From contig CM043953.1 of assembly GCA_014529385.2 (NCBI GenBank), positions 79,908,338 through 79,972,337 of the forward strand: 64,000 bases of DNA, written 5' to 3'. This DNA comes from Adiantum capillus-veneris. Its lineage: Eukaryota; Streptophyta; Polypodiopsida; Polypodiales; Pteridaceae. The translations under genes and the position numbers were made by a program. Below the pieces are notes generated by a model. That model saw nothing but the letters and a program-made list of their open reading frames with translations, was not told the origin of the DNA and did not search any database. This document shows positions 51,401 to 56,641 of this stretch, in pieces; within the stretch, counting starts at the first letter, position 1; each line of letters opens with the position of its first letter.

Positions 51401-52493
51401 ATGAGAACCAGAATCTTGAAATTTCAGTCTTCCAGGGCTTCCACTGGACACATTATAGTGATCTCTCCAATCAAAATCTCCATCCAGAAGGAATATTTGT
51501 ACATCAGTCAAGCCAAGCCTGAAATGCATATACAAGTCCTGCTCTTCTTGAGATTCCCCAAGGCTTGGCTCCTAGTACAAGGATAAAGAATCAAATTTCA
51601 AACAGGAGAAACAACAGAAATTCAAGCTGTGAAGTGTGATTAACCCCAACCAACCTCTGTTTGCAGCGTAAGATGTCCAAGATCGAGTAGAAGTTTGCTT
51701 AGGCGTTTACCATCTGGATAGAACTCAGATGGAACAATTATTTTTGGTGCGGCAATGTCAAGGTACAAAGAGAACCTGCAGGGTGCAAGATAGGACATGC
51801 TTTACAGAAGGCCTACAGTAGCAATTTGACCTAAAACAAACCAAGTACGACTCGATTGAAAACTGATGTTTTCTAACAAGAAAAGGGACAATAAGACATG
51901 ATCTTATGAAAAGAAAAGGAGTCTGCTAGTCAAAATTTATAACCTTGTGGTTTCATGTCTTCGTCATAGTAAACTCCTACAAAAGCTAAAGGATACATGT
52001 CTTGAAGTAACAATTCAAGAAACTTCTAAGTTATATAGCTCAATAAACTATTGACTTGCCTTGAAGTAACAATTCAATAAACTTCTAAGTTATATAGCTC
52101 AATAAACTATTGACTTGCCTTGTCAAAGTCTATAAGGTGTAGAAATCACAACAAGAAGCAACTTACTGGGGTCGTTGTTTCAGAGCTTCATTCAGCTGTT
52201 GTTGGGCGCTTCTAGCTACTTCCCCAAAAGTGGCCTGGGAAAAGAAATGAAATGAAATGAAATGATATATTAACGTCTTCAACAAAAGGGCAAAATGACC
52301 TATGAGACCATCAAATACAAAGTGGTGAATCTAATACAATTACTGTCAATTACAAACAAAATGATCATTTCCAAAATTTCACAGCATCATCATGTACCTG
52401 AAGTGCCGCAGCCGTCTCTAACGCAACTGTTTGACTGACTGCATCACTATTTGAAAAGAAGTTGAGCACTTCGTCAATGCTGGCCTTCAGATA
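2811..52493 (-). CDS. VPS13: VPS13-like lipid-transfer protein gene, 20 exons seen, both ends missing
   Basis: This is the only host gene I recognise. VPS13 proteins are very long rod-shaped proteins that move bulk lipid between membranes at organelle contact sites. Exons on the minus strand, in order: 52493-52398, 52234-52167, 51775-51655, 51571-51356, 51275-51069, 50980-50871, 50788-50692, 50599-50501, 38770-38612, 38525-38448, 38360-37830, 37748-37401, 37229-37098, 6187-6074, 5987-5803, 5483-5375, 5296-5153, 5078-4761, 4514-3879, 3008-2811. Every join keeps frame and uses AG/GT sites. Family hallmarks are DELKI, a SFFCIRPTILAML segment, DYEGYEYS followed by a LNRFIQE-type end, and DIALVELSLY. 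A PH domain is encoded by exons 50980-50501, a plant VPS13 arrangement. The N-terminal chorein part and the C-terminal domains are not in the window. Assignment is from memory of the family, without alignment. Confidence 0.9.
3118..3962. repeat. Tandem duplication of about 421 bp, includes VPS13 exon 3' end
   Basis: Unit 1 (about 3118-3540) and unit 2 (about 3541-3962) start with near-identical 'cttaagatgtaa' and 'cttcctatgaactggcc' words and stay alignable throughout. Unit 2 ends inside the true exon; unit 1 therefore carries a copy of the last 84 bp of the exon and its gtaagc donor. The copies differ at scattered positions, for example tattaaaatg versus tataaaaatg. Confidence 0.9.
3879..4514 (-). 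CDS. VPS13: VPS13 exon (19th)
   Basis: 636 bp, 212 codons: VIGVWVAYKVNSIQESYIMA, DDREGTEPA, LRIQQPKVLVAVDFLLAIAE, then LRFKNVVIQ before donor gtaagc. The exon's last 84 bp or so, with its donor, are duplicated at 3458-3541 as part of a 0.42 kb tandem duplication. Confidence 0.94.
4761..5078 (-). CDS. VPS13: VPS13 exon (18th)
   Basis: 318 bp, 106 codons, with LSDKEYQVITECAVSNLAEK, an acidic linker, then VTADIALVELSLYKGTARDQ. 'SDKEY' and 'DIALVELSL' are family signatures. Acceptor tttcag, donor gtaata. Confidence 0.94.
5153..5296 (-). CDS. VPS13: VPS13 exon (17th)
   Basis: 144 bp, 48 codons: IEDIHLSIGLNGEPGEGIIK then LSLSVTRSLRDLWHQVPG. The 'V.RSLRDL.HQVP' motif is strongly conserved in VPS13. 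Acceptor ctgtag, donor gtaagt. Confidence 0.93.
5375..5483 (-). CDS. VPS13: VPS13 exon (16th)
   Basis: 109 bp completing the split codon and encoding FLELDVLHIKVVNSIYWIGG then an AVRLDTTVLH end. The donor chosen is gtgagg, so VLH joins IEDIHLSIG in frame; a second candidate gtattt 13 bp later would add residues not expected in the family. Confidence 0.88.
5803..5987 (-). CDS. VPS13: VPS13 exon (15th)
   Basis: 185 bp starting ISSYFMALAPQNPGYVVKID, with IKLDISLTKPILIMPRETHS near the end, a VPS13 repeat strand pair. The donor is gtatgt inside the apparent ORF; ending there gives the split Asp codon needed by the next exon. Acceptor ctgcag. Confidence 0.9.
6074..6187 (-). CDS. VPS13: VPS13 exon (14th)
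   Basis: 114 bp, 38 codons: LGFSSFSKDDNDYEGYEYSM, then KGKLSEIRFVYLNRFIQE, the conserved 'DYEG...RFVYLNRF.QE' block. Acceptor atgtag. A LINE 3' tail begins only about 30 bp upstream of this acceptor. Donor gtataa. Confidence 0.93.
6216..6428 (-). mobile_element. Family-1 LINE, about 200-bp 3' UTR copy
   Basis: A 5'-truncated insertion containing only the 3' untranslated part: hairpin at 6272-6286, then on the minus strand the gacgttaa block and an (atttc)n tail ending near 6231 followed by a short CT/CG tract. Its upstream side meets the (CT)n of the next LINE. It sits about 30 bp before a VPS13 acceptor. Confidence 0.85.
6428..6484. repeat. (GA)n / (CT)n microsatellite, about 57 bp
   Basis: Pure dinucleotide tract between the 3' tail of the LINE on its right (minus strand) and the truncated LINE on its left. 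Confidence 0.98.
7115..8590 (+). mobile_element. Solo LTR (1476 bp) with 5-bp target duplication
   Basis: Begins TGTCACCAGCG and ends GGCCGGTTCCA, flanked on both sides by GAAGC (7110-7114 and 8591-8595). The LINE coding sequence on the two sides joins perfectly with one copy of GAAGC, so this is a clean insertion. It contains aataaagaaataccgaaagg at 8383-8402, a likely polyadenylation region. It belongs to the same family as 1-1130, 16927-18271 and 22751-24146. Confidence 0.93.
8596..9976 (-). pseudogene. LINE ORF2 fragment: RT catalytic part to zinc motif
   Basis: An open stretch of about 460 codons from GVPTKLIWGVMALYR through SPTLFGMFVDEVSDYI, the LLLYADDIVLIAD catalytic motif, the thumb region and the zinc motif CPLC-x7-E-x3-H-x3-C, ending where the solo LTR inserts (the frame then runs about 15 codons into the LTR). 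It is a piece of a non-LTR reverse transcriptase, not a host gene. Confidence 0.88.
10926..13545 (-). mobile_element. Family-1 LINE copy, 5'-truncated in RT
   Basis: Minus-strand copy starting in the RT finger (FFTVEMVKKA, YDHDGLVAEQF, GNYRTIMIGHTLARLY), then YADYIVLISES (second catalytic Asp changed to Tyr) at about 12730. It continues through the zinc motif CPLC..E..H..C near 11655, the 3' UTR, the hairpin at 10982-10996 and an atttc tail followed by a short CT tract. Broken by frameshifts and stops; the 11272-12766 part is the most continuous. Confidence 0.88.
13545..16634 (-). mobile_element. Family-1 LINE copy with ORF1 C-part, EN and RT
   Basis: ORF1 remnant 16634-16176 (VRVTG...RALILRFPN, RRM-like), then a UGA at 16178-16176, then in the same frame an endonuclease start IAAWNCNG. 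EN motifs are GDFNART near 15710 and VDHALLTL near 15385. RT has GNYRTIMVGHTLTRLYASIL, YCCFVDFRKAFDTVP and LLLYADDIVLLAES (about 14040). There are several frameshifts (near 16090, 15760, 14230). It ends abruptly at about 13545 against another copy, so its 3' end is lost. Confidence 0.88.
14229..15761 (-). pseudogene. LINE ORF2 fragment: endonuclease C-part and RT N-part
   Basis: Open for 510 codons from WEFSRDGDIVLLGDFNARTA through YPLSGGFTCFPHRHGAST and VDYVMTSPSF, then the RT finger and palm to RKAFDTVPSARL and GVPKEIICGIMALYG. The frame is lost just before the catalytic YADD motif, which lies in another frame at 13714-14232. No host function. Confidence 0.85.
16636..16926 (-). mobile_element. 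Two stacked family-1 LINE 3' UTR pieces
   Basis: 16636-16835 has the atttc tail, the hairpin at 16671-16685 and 3' UTR sequence ending at 'aatcacaagagatc'. 16836-16926 restarts at 'ttacaatgtggtggatct', the part just after the hairpin of a second copy (compare 6550-6660). The gypsy LTR begins at 16927. Confidence 0.75.
16927..18271 (+). repeat. 5' LTR of the gypsy element
   Basis: Starts TGGCGTCACCAG and ends near ATATGGTTCCA. It shares the order of blocks with the solo LTR, including aataaagaaataccgaaagg at 18089-18108 and 'cgccct...ataggccggtt' at 18235-18260. It is clearly more diverged from 7115-8590 than 22751-24146 is. The exact right end and primer site are unsure: TGGTTCCATCGACGGG just inside could be a primer site, but I cannot name the tRNA. 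Confidence 0.75.
18349..20053 (+). pseudogene. Gypsy gag
   Basis: Likely start at 18349 (MGEKRDQVPEEG). A single in-frame TAG at 18913-18915 splits it; both sides are otherwise open in the same frame. The capsid-like retrotransposon gag domain spans about 19100-19590 (NELQWWTALLN, TWVQFKQLFAPAW). A CCHC zinc knuckle CYICEQEGHFANEC lies at about 19840-19885, with basic low-complexity sequence around it. Gag forms the particle and binds element RNA. Confidence 0.9.
20044..22750 (+). pseudogene. Gypsy pol: protease, RT, RNase H, integrase
   Basis: Protease begins near 20056 with FFDPGA where DTGA/DSGA is expected, in a different frame from gag. RT has FPIPRIDDILDRLEGA, TRIDLKSGYHQIRI and MPFGLTNAPTTFNRMMD. 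The catalytic box is FFDHMIVYSK, with the second Asp of the DD pair replaced by His (about 21070). RNase H starts with CDACGHSLGAVL and breaks by frameshift near 21650. Integrase has AGHRGI...CLVCQKVK zinc residues and AMDFIFDLP; the second acidic residue region is lost in a frameshift at about 22340; GQSEEAN carries the last Glu. Coding stops at KKAADR. Confidence 0.92.
22751..24146 (-). repeat. Inverted LTR joined to gypsy integrase
   Basis: On the minus strand it starts TGCCACCAGCG (24146) and runs to ...AACAGGCCA (22751). It lacks the last 7 or so bases of the family's end (GGTTCCA). It resembles the solo LTR 7115-8590 closely. Flanks are tcgac (left) and atgtg (right), so there is no target duplication. 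It points the opposite way from the gypsy gene it adjoins. Confidence 0.85.
24147..25308 (-). mobile_element. Family-1 LINE copy, thumb to zinc region
   Basis: Minus-strand 5'-truncated copy with MISRLIRAKASVP, ALTRSISFVHSLW, MSSWFQRHGFS...LPPFQYSLDAP and the zinc region around 24440. A 9-residue stretch HGFSM... is tandemly repeated at about 24795. The 3' end is cut by the LTR at 24146. Its 5' end meets another copy's tail at 25312. Confidence 0.85.
25309..25462 (-). mobile_element. Family-1 LINE 3' UTR copy, about 150 bp
   Basis: Atttc tail, hairpin at 25350-25364 and about 100 bp of 3' UTR. Its upstream (right) side abuts a (GA)n tract. Confidence 0.82.
25463..25517. repeat. (GA)n / (CT)n microsatellite, about 55 bp
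   Basis: Pure dinucleotide tract between two LINE copies in the same orientation. Confidence 0.98.
25518..25905 (-). mobile_element. Family-1 LINE 3' end copy
   Basis: Tail, hairpin at 25552-25566, 3' UTR and the C-terminal coding end. Its 5' side meets a plus-strand LINE at 25906, giving a head-to-head junction. The same junction occurs at 30586. Confidence 0.82.
25906..27775 (+). mobile_element. Family-1 LINE, plus strand, RT palm to tail
   Basis: Starts at IGVKQGCPLSPTLFGMYVDE, then a degraded YADD region at about 26035 (stop and Asn in place of the Asp pair), NLGKTKVMVFNTTPQW, a thumb region with a C16 run at 26578-26593, and a decayed zinc region. The 3' UTR hairpin is at 27717-27731 and the (atttc) tail ends near 27770. 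Confidence 0.86.
27778..30236 (-). mobile_element. Family-1 LINE copy, RT finger to zinc region
   Basis: Minus-strand, starting in SHTRYTFTPEIESVY, then AYDHDGLVAEH, NYRTIMVGHTLARLYASILE, VDVCKAFDMVP and a catalytic box LLHTDGMVLISDSP (YADD lost) at about 28990. It continues to the zinc region (CRLCQLEPAIELHYICHC) near 27950. Multiple stops; the 3' UTR is missing where the plus-strand copy's tail lies. Confidence 0.86.
30245..30586 (-). mobile_element. Family-1 LINE 3' end copy
   Basis: Short tail, hairpin at 30284-30298, 3' UTR and ORF2 C-terminal end. Nearly the same sequence as 25540-25905, including the head-to-head junction that follows. Confidence 0.82.
30587..30690 (+). mobile_element. 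LINE RT fragment ending in a 27-G run
   Basis: 30587-30663 repeats the plus-strand IGVKQGCPLSPTLFGMYV segment seen at 25906, then becomes G27 (30664-30690) before an oppositely oriented LINE copy starts. Confidence 0.8.
30691..32866 (-). mobile_element. Family-1 LINE copy with long poly-C insertion in ORF2
   Basis: Minus-strand copy from SVYMDET... (about 32800) through GDPMIPENYRTIMVGHTLARL, SFVDFHKAFD and LLYADDIVLIFDSP (about 31590) to KVMVFNTTPQW and the thumb. The codons for the usual 'APPLVVEA' contain a 49-base run (30986-31034, written as G on plus). Part of the C-terminus is missing between about 30760 and 30730. Confidence 0.86.
30986..31034. repeat. Poly-G/poly-C homopolymer, 49 bp
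   Basis: Uninterrupted G run on the plus strand, followed by T G7 T. In the LINE frame it is a proline-codon run at a place where other copies have only six or seven C's. Confidence 0.95.
32867..33212. other. Interval without recognised gene
   Basis: No coding similarity seen. A small direct repeat (agtcaagactcaagagccac type) lies at 32935-32970. It may be the inner flank of the LTR that follows; this is inference only. Confidence 0.35.
33213..33979 (+). repeat. LTR of a second LTR-element family
   Basis: Starts TGTTGACATGTCAAGCC and ends near GACGGACA. It matches, in reverse, the interrupted LTR at 44621-48709: shared 'aacggagccaac', 'ccacgtggca', a (CA)n stretch at 33421-33440 and 'aaagaaatattgaaaggggc' at 33789-33808, a block also present in the first LTR family. 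No target duplication found. Confidence 0.75.
34300..35560 (-). pseudogene. hAT-family transposase pseudogene (DUF659 type)
   Basis: Minus-strand reading, N to C: AVARFFYHDHLSFVAAL before a gtaagc donor (about 35415), then SEYWKAVV..GTSYVPPSSEAL, an in-frame stop, VFLIADGWSNTRKRSIHG (the DGW catalytic-region motif), CLAHCLNNLLKDI, FATNFL-like and KVYEAMDCMIEQL, then RWNSYAPPLHG. This is the order of plant hAT transposases with a DUF659 domain. Several stops and frame changes mark it as dead. No terminal inverted repeats were found. Confidence 0.85.
35580..36053 (+). mobile_element. L1-like LINE 3' end with zf-RVT remnant
   Basis: Encodes CSDSAESLAHLFWYCQHTRD, the 'C..E...HLF..C' reverse-transcriptase zinc motif, and further C-terminal pieces. 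It ends VGFPLAEVSLRF then an A8 tail at 36046-36053, directly followed by GTGTGTGCG. Same family as 45208-48387. Confidence 0.8.
36054..37097. other. VPS13 intron, unassigned
   Basis: Begins with a GTGTGCGAGCGCGC stretch. No coding similarity recognised; open frames are short and without known motifs. It could be remains of an LTR element. Confidence 0.35.
37098..37229 (-). CDS. VPS13: VPS13 exon (13th), short
   Basis: 132 bp, 44 codons, encoding VFPSSFSISASLGNLRISDG, then a PYHYICDTRNPGSTSFIE end. No long ORF covers it. I found it because about 44 residues expected between the flanking exons were missing. Acceptor ttgcag, donor gtgatt, phase 0 at both ends. The 30.9 kb intron follows. A decayed copy of its 5' half lies at 37295-37352. 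Confidence 0.9.
37295..37352 (-). pseudogene. Decayed partial duplicate of VPS13 exon 37229-37098
   Basis: Starts after a possible acceptor (attgtag) with GTTTTACACACC and contains FSILASRG where the real exon has FSISASLGN. It then diverges. The true exon starts about 65 bp downstream on the minus strand. Confidence 0.65.
37401..37748 (-). CDS. VPS13: VPS13 exon (12th)
   Basis: 348 bp, 116 codons. It contains SLATLSFFCIRPTILAMLNF, one of the most conserved VPS13 stretches, an acidic loop, and SVMKGLLGSGKERTMLSLVL, ending LAQEDLRCNIK. Acceptor ttacag, donor gtgtgt. Confidence 0.95.
37830..38360 (-). CDS. VPS13: VPS13 exon (11th), with charged insertion
   Basis: 531 bp, 177 codons, beginning VEFAMRQFDMSIGAVLQALE (the 'GTVLKSLEIED' element). 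It has a long Lys/Glu/Asp-rich low-complexity loop and ends VLLISLDSPYYNNVDKQ. The acidic loop at this point is common in plant VPS13. Acceptor tgtag, donor gtcctt. Confidence 0.92.
38448..38525 (-). CDS. VPS13: VPS13 exon (10th)
   Basis: 78 bp, 26 codons: GRKKSREQILLAKESPLVEL then RALGSK. The in-frame acceptor is aaaaag at 38526-38530; a more obvious ctag further in would break the frame. Donor gtaagg. It matches the family's 'LLA.E..LFEFRA.GG' segment. Confidence 0.82.
38612..38770 (-). CDS. VPS13: VPS13 exon (9th)
   Basis: 159 bp, 53 codons, starting APAAVSEILASSDKEED. An acidic linker is followed by EKIFLTGALDELKIVISSG, the hallmark 'V/IF.TG.LDELK' strand of VPS13. Acceptor cacag, donor gtgagt. 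It joins in phase 0 to the PH exon 11.7 kb away. Confidence 0.92.
38771..39370. other. VPS13 intron, nothing recognised
   Basis: AT-rich sequence without motifs I can assign; starts just upstream of the acceptor of exon 38770-38612. Confidence 0.4.
39371..40450 (+). mobile_element. Degenerate LINE fragment with internal tandem duplications
   Basis: Encodes MMSRMIRSKPSIPHYIIIAA, FELLRHLD, QLTRWFTHHGLDIDHLPPFH and, after stops, RVAIGQLIVASHIALE, matching the thumb and C-terminal region of the LINEs here, closer to family 2. A unit of about 360 bp is repeated (39371-39731 and 39732-40005), and a unit of about 48 bp is repeated three times at 40315-40440. Confidence 0.75.
40451..41754. other. 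VPS13 intron with a 62-bp tandem repeat
   Basis: A block with 'caaggtgtaatcgtgtggac' at 40727-40746 is repeated at 40779-40798 with its flanks (about 52-62 bp, two copies). Otherwise AT-rich; no gene recognised. Confidence 0.5.
42031..43284 (+). pseudogene. LINE ORF2 N-part: APE-type endonuclease
   Basis: 417 codons open from an ATG directly before AAWNCNG. EN catalytic motifs in order: WNCNG (Asn), FYSKTHQ (Glu replaced by Lys in this copy), GDFTART (Asn of GDFN replaced by Thr), VDHAILSF (Asp-His). The enzyme nicks target DNA to prime reverse transcription; the two changed residues suggest this copy is inactive. It breaks before the RT palm. Confidence 0.85.
43518..43951 (+). mobile_element. 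Copia RNase H end, polypurine tract and LTR start
   Basis: Coding 43518-43763 reads NTIYTDSQSALAVARNPVFN, TKHIEVHYHYVRE and LADLFTKALSREKLEAFRK, the copia-type RNase H C-terminus, ending with a stop. The tract AGGGGGGG at about 43829 is followed by TGTTACCATATACATG, a typical LTR start (43839). The rest is only about 110 bp of LTR. The fragment lies between adjacent codons of the host LINE RT. Confidence 0.85.
44223..44600 (-). other. Untranslated leader of minus-strand LTR element
   Basis: Lies just inside the primer site of the LTR at 44621-48709. No gag coding seen before the sequence meets the LINE at 44222. Confidence 0.5.
44601..44619 (-). promoter_or_regulatory. Primer-binding site, initiator tRNA-Met-like
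   Basis: Minus strand reads TGGTGTCAGAGCTTCAGG directly after the LTR end TTGACA. Plant retroelements commonly use TGGTATCAGAGC, complementary to the initiator tRNA-Met 3' end; one base differs in the first 12. Confidence 0.8.
45105..45207. repeat. (GT)n microsatellite at LINE 5' junction
   Basis: About 100 bp of (GT)n with a few interruptions. It ends with GTGTGAGTGTG (45197-45207), the left copy of an 11-bp target duplication. Confidence 0.95.
45208..48387 (+). mobile_element. L1-like LINE, 5'-truncated, inserted in (GT)n
   Basis: 3180 bp flanked by GTGTGAGTGTG at 45197-45207 and 48388-48398, with an A10 tail at the right end. Coding order: ORF2 linker (45208-45659), RT (45820-46728), C-terminal region, zf-RVT CVCCSVAEETVSDLLWDC at about 47895. 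The RT style (RPITLMPVVYKILAKLL, YGFIPRRQIHDN, RQGCPLSALLYAI) is that of plant L1, distinct from families 1 and 2. Frameshifts and stops make it inactive. Confidence 0.93.
45820..46728 (+). pseudogene. L1-like reverse transcriptase fragment
   Basis: 302 codons with RPITLMPVVYKILAKLLTNR, QYGFIPRRQIHDNLANVMIG, MQIDIEKAFDTVQWDFI, SVRQGCPLSALLYAIA and the catalytic YADDSLF. The flanking parts of ORF2 are in other frames. Confidence 0.9.
48388..48432. repeat. (GT)n microsatellite at LINE 3' junction
   Basis: Starts with the right copy of the 11-bp duplication (48388-48398) and continues as (TG)n into the LTR. Confidence 0.95.
48710..49786. other. Interval upstream of gag fragment, unassigned
   Basis: No motif recognised. 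The plus-strand reading near 49370-49490 (DVYEDKALLQSDAMSHQ) is open but not familiar; it may be leader or gag sequence of the decayed gypsy element that follows. A direct repeat 'gggtgcatagagc' occurs at 49468 and 49488. Confidence 0.4.
49787..50405 (+). pseudogene. Gypsy gag fragment
   Basis: Shows KAQTWWLTLLLQGEAPGTWV and RFKRMFFSSWLTPKFETKIL, parallel to the gag at 19250-19360. A frameshift near 50260 is followed by EQHTYDLQREILGNIATSFY and a stop at about 50405. It lies about 100 bp from VPS13 exon 50501-50599, inside the 11.7 kb intron. Confidence 0.82.
50501..50599 (-). CDS. VPS13: VPS13 exon (8th), end of PH domain
   Basis: 99 bp, 33 codons, encoding VAESVNTLLLRFDDEETRDA then WLGRLQAAVYRSS. 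The Trp in the last helix (DAWLGRLQ) is the conserved PH-domain C-terminal Trp. Donor gtaagg opens the 11.7 kb intron. Confidence 0.9.
50692..50788 (-). CDS. VPS13: VPS13 exon (7th), middle of PH domain
   Basis: 97 bp completing the Ser codon and encoding FNGKQVIAVPPESIGGVTNV, then LAVCDGGQFNNK. It continues the PH fold. Acceptor gggcag, donor gtttgt. Confidence 0.85.
50871..50980 (-). CDS. VPS13: VPS13 exon (6th), start of PH domain
   Basis: 110 bp encoding GVGNREAVWQRSYAALAGPF then LYVLDSP, which reads as the first strands of a PH domain (W...YAAL.GPFLYV). The exon ends in phase 2 (split Ser codon) before donor gtaaga. Confidence 0.88.
51069..51275 (-). CDS. VPS13: VPS13 exon (5th)
   Basis: 207 bp, 69 codons, starting ICVPHPAYPTTRVAVRLPSL and containing FSPARYHRLMQVFKMF, a helix-bearing segment of the VPS13 repeat. 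It ends SVLVWK before donor gtatct and leads into the PH domain exons. Confidence 0.9.
51356..51571 (-). CDS. VPS13: VPS13 exon (4th)
   Basis: 216 bp, 72 codons in phase 0, including LYMHFRLGLTDVQIFLLDGD and ending ERCGIAVALQQ. Acceptor ctag, donor gtgcaa. The 'VQIFLLDGDFDWR' strand pair is typical of the VPS13 extended region. Confidence 0.9.
51655..51775 (-). CDS. VPS13: VPS13 exon (3rd)
   Basis: 121 bp completing the split Gln codon and encoding FSLYLDIAAPKIIVPSEF, then LLLDLGHLTLQTE. This is the repeated 'IAAPKIIVP ... DLGHL' pattern of VPS13 beta-groove modules. Acceptor ctgcag, donor gttggt. Confidence 0.9.
52167..52234 (-). CDS. VPS13: VPS13 exon (2nd)
   Basis: 68 bp encoding ATFGEVARSAQQQL and ending in RP plus two bases of a Gln codon; donor gtaagt. 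The acceptor (tttcccag) sits directly after the 3' tail of a LINE remnant at 52240-52360, so retrotransposon sequence forms its pyrimidine tract. Confidence 0.85.
52236..52365 (-). mobile_element. Minimal family-1 LINE 3' end next to splice acceptor
   Basis: Carries the atttc tail, 'atattaacgtcttcaa' and a hairpin region with one mismatch at 52295-52309, plus about 60 bp of 3' UTR. The minus-strand tail runs straight into tttcccag, the acceptor of exon 52234-52167. Confidence 0.85.
52398..52493 (-). CDS. VPS13: VPS13 exon (1st in window)
   Basis: 96 bp, 32 codons, phase 0 at both ends, starting YLKASIDEVLNFF and ending ETAAALQ. It is preceded by an intron ending ccag and followed by gtacat. 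Upstream exons must lie beyond the LINE array that starts near 52.77 kb, outside the window. Confidence 0.8.
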
Positions 52494-52775
52494 CTGGAAT
52501 TTTGCAAAGCAACGCTCAAGAAGTCAATACATCAAGGATAAACTATCGTCAAAGATAACCTTAAAGGGCACAATCTTCACACCTCAACGAGAAGTAACCA
52601 TGGTAAAATAAGTGTAAACCCTCACCCTACTTGCCAAAACTAAGCCCCGTCTGCAACTCATATTCACCTATCTGCTCATGTACAGATGTACATCTAATGA
52701 AGAGGAGAGATGCCACTAGATCTTAAGCTCTATCAACGGGGCAGGTCTCCACAGCCTTACGGTCTTTGTATGCCT
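52494..52775. other. VPS13 intron, nothing recognised
   Basis: No coding or repeat match seen between the first exon and the LINE array. Confidence 0.4.
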
Positions 52776-54100
52776 GTGTTCTAGGTACCAGGAATCGTAC
52801 CAGACTTACTAGAGCCCAGGCAGCATTGGGTAGATTGGAGAGGATGTGTTCGCAGGTTCAGTTTCAGGAGCCACGAACGAAGCTCTGGCTCTTTGACACC
52901 TTGGTGGCTTCAGCATTGCTCTATGGAACCGAGATATGGGGACCTTCACTGGATCACCACGGGAGGACGGGTCGCTCAGACCGATGGGGGAACATGGAGA
53001 AACCTCTCGTCTCTATGATCTCGCGGCTCATTAGAGCCAAGGCATCAGTACCACGGACCATTATTCGAGCAGAGCTAGCGGCCCCCCCACTTGTGGTGGA
53101 GGCGCTCACCAGATCAGTCTCCTTCATAAACCGCACATGGGAACTTCCTAGAGACAGATATGCTCGCATAGCACTTGAATCCTCTCGACAGTTAGCCATA
53201 CAAGGAGATACAACATGCTGGTATGGGGAGATGACATCATGGTTTCAGGCACATGGGTTCAGCATAGACCGGCTGCCACCATTCCATTACTCATTGGATG
53301 CACCATCTCTCACCCTTACACAATCAGAGATCACCAAGCTCATACGCCAAGACCTGACCCAGCTAGACACCAGAAGGACATGGATACAACCAGCACAGGA
53401 ATTGGGCACGAAGATGGCTTTATACAAAGACCACCTTCTCCAACTTACGGAAGATGGTTTTGTGGTGAGACCCAGATACATGGATACCCACTTGTCTCAT
53501 GGGATACGATGTGCTATTGGCCAGTTACGCACATCTTCTCACCAGTTGCGGATTGAGACTGGGAGATACAGTAGAGTACCAGCAGAGGACAAGACATGCC
53601 CCTTGTGTAACATGGAACCTGAGACAGAGCTACACTATACATGTCGCTGCCCCGTCTACTACGAGATACGAGGCCGCTTCCATTGCTTGTTCAGAGAAGG
53701 TTTTGGACCACTCTCAAGAGTCATGGGATACGAAGATCAGAGATGTCTGGGTTTGTTCTTGCTCGAGCTGCGCAGACTCAGAGATAGCCGGATGAATGGC
53801 GAGGCTAGCCAGTCTCAACGACGGATCACGGACTTCTTCAGAGCAGACACGGGACAGCCGCAAGAGCCACTCCCACAGCAGAGCCCCCCCTCGTCTCACA
53901 CCAGAGGCACATTGATTGACCGAGCGATTGAACTGGGGAAATCCAGGCGGCCGCGACTGCGAAGAACTACACAGCATCGACGGAGGCTACGACAGAAAAT
54001 TCGGAGCACGCTCGCCATGCATGCACGACACCCGGTCAGACTACTGACCATGGAGGAAATTGATGAGATTCGCCAACAACCGATGCTAGATCTCTTGTGA
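52766..54100 (+). pseudogene. LINE ORF2 C-terminal part (uninterrupted)
   Basis: 444 codons without stop, but lacking EN and RT catalytic parts, so it cannot move on its own. Its first residues (to about 52790) come from flanking DNA. After the zinc motif it has an Arg-rich tail (KSRRPRLRRTTQHRRRLRQK) and no recognised RNase H domain. Confidence 0.85.
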
Positions 54101-54341
54101 TTCAGCTATCCCAACAAGCCACCCTTTTTTTGCTTAGTCTTTTGCTTGGTTCACATCGATCAACTTAGGACCCCATAGTATATATCTTTGTTTTGTTTTG
54201 TACTGTTGTTAGGTTATTTTGTTACTCTGACTTTGTATCAGATCCACCACTTTGTAACTTTCGGGTCTCATAGGTCATTATGGCCTTTTGAAGACGTTAA
54301 TATAACATTTCATTTCATTTCATTTCGCTCTCTCTCTCTCA
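52776..54341 (+). mobile_element. Family-1 LINE, 5'-truncated, intact C-terminal ORF
   Basis: Starts in the RT thumb (RTRLTRAQAALGRLERMCSQ). A continuous frame to 54100 includes MISRLIRAKASVPRTIIRAE, MTSWFQAHGFSIDRLPPFHY, the zinc motif CPLC-x7-E-x3-H-x3-C near 53600 and the end MEEIDEIRQQPMLDLL. The 3' UTR has the hairpin at 54272-54286, then (atttc)n and a short CT tract. Best guide to the family-1 C-terminus. Confidence 0.9.
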
Positions 54342-56217
<1,876 letters not shown>

Positions 56218-56400
56218 TGCCCAGCGCGCCCACCCCACCTGCACAGCACCCCCAGTATCTGCCTGTTGTTGCCGCTGTTATACCTGCTGCTGCTGCTGAA
56301 CTGCCTCTCCTTGCTGCACACGTACTCCCTCTCTTCCCCTCGCGCAGCCCCCCCCTCCAGCTTCCCCCTCACGTAGCCCCTACTCGCTCCCCATCACGCA

Positions 56401-56528
<128 letters not shown>

Positions 56529-56641
56529 ATACATACCCACACACATAATACACGCATACACGCATACACACACGTACTCCCTCTCTTCCCCTTCTCCCCT
56601 CTTCTTCACAATATGAAGAGAGGGTAGCTTCGAAGACAACC

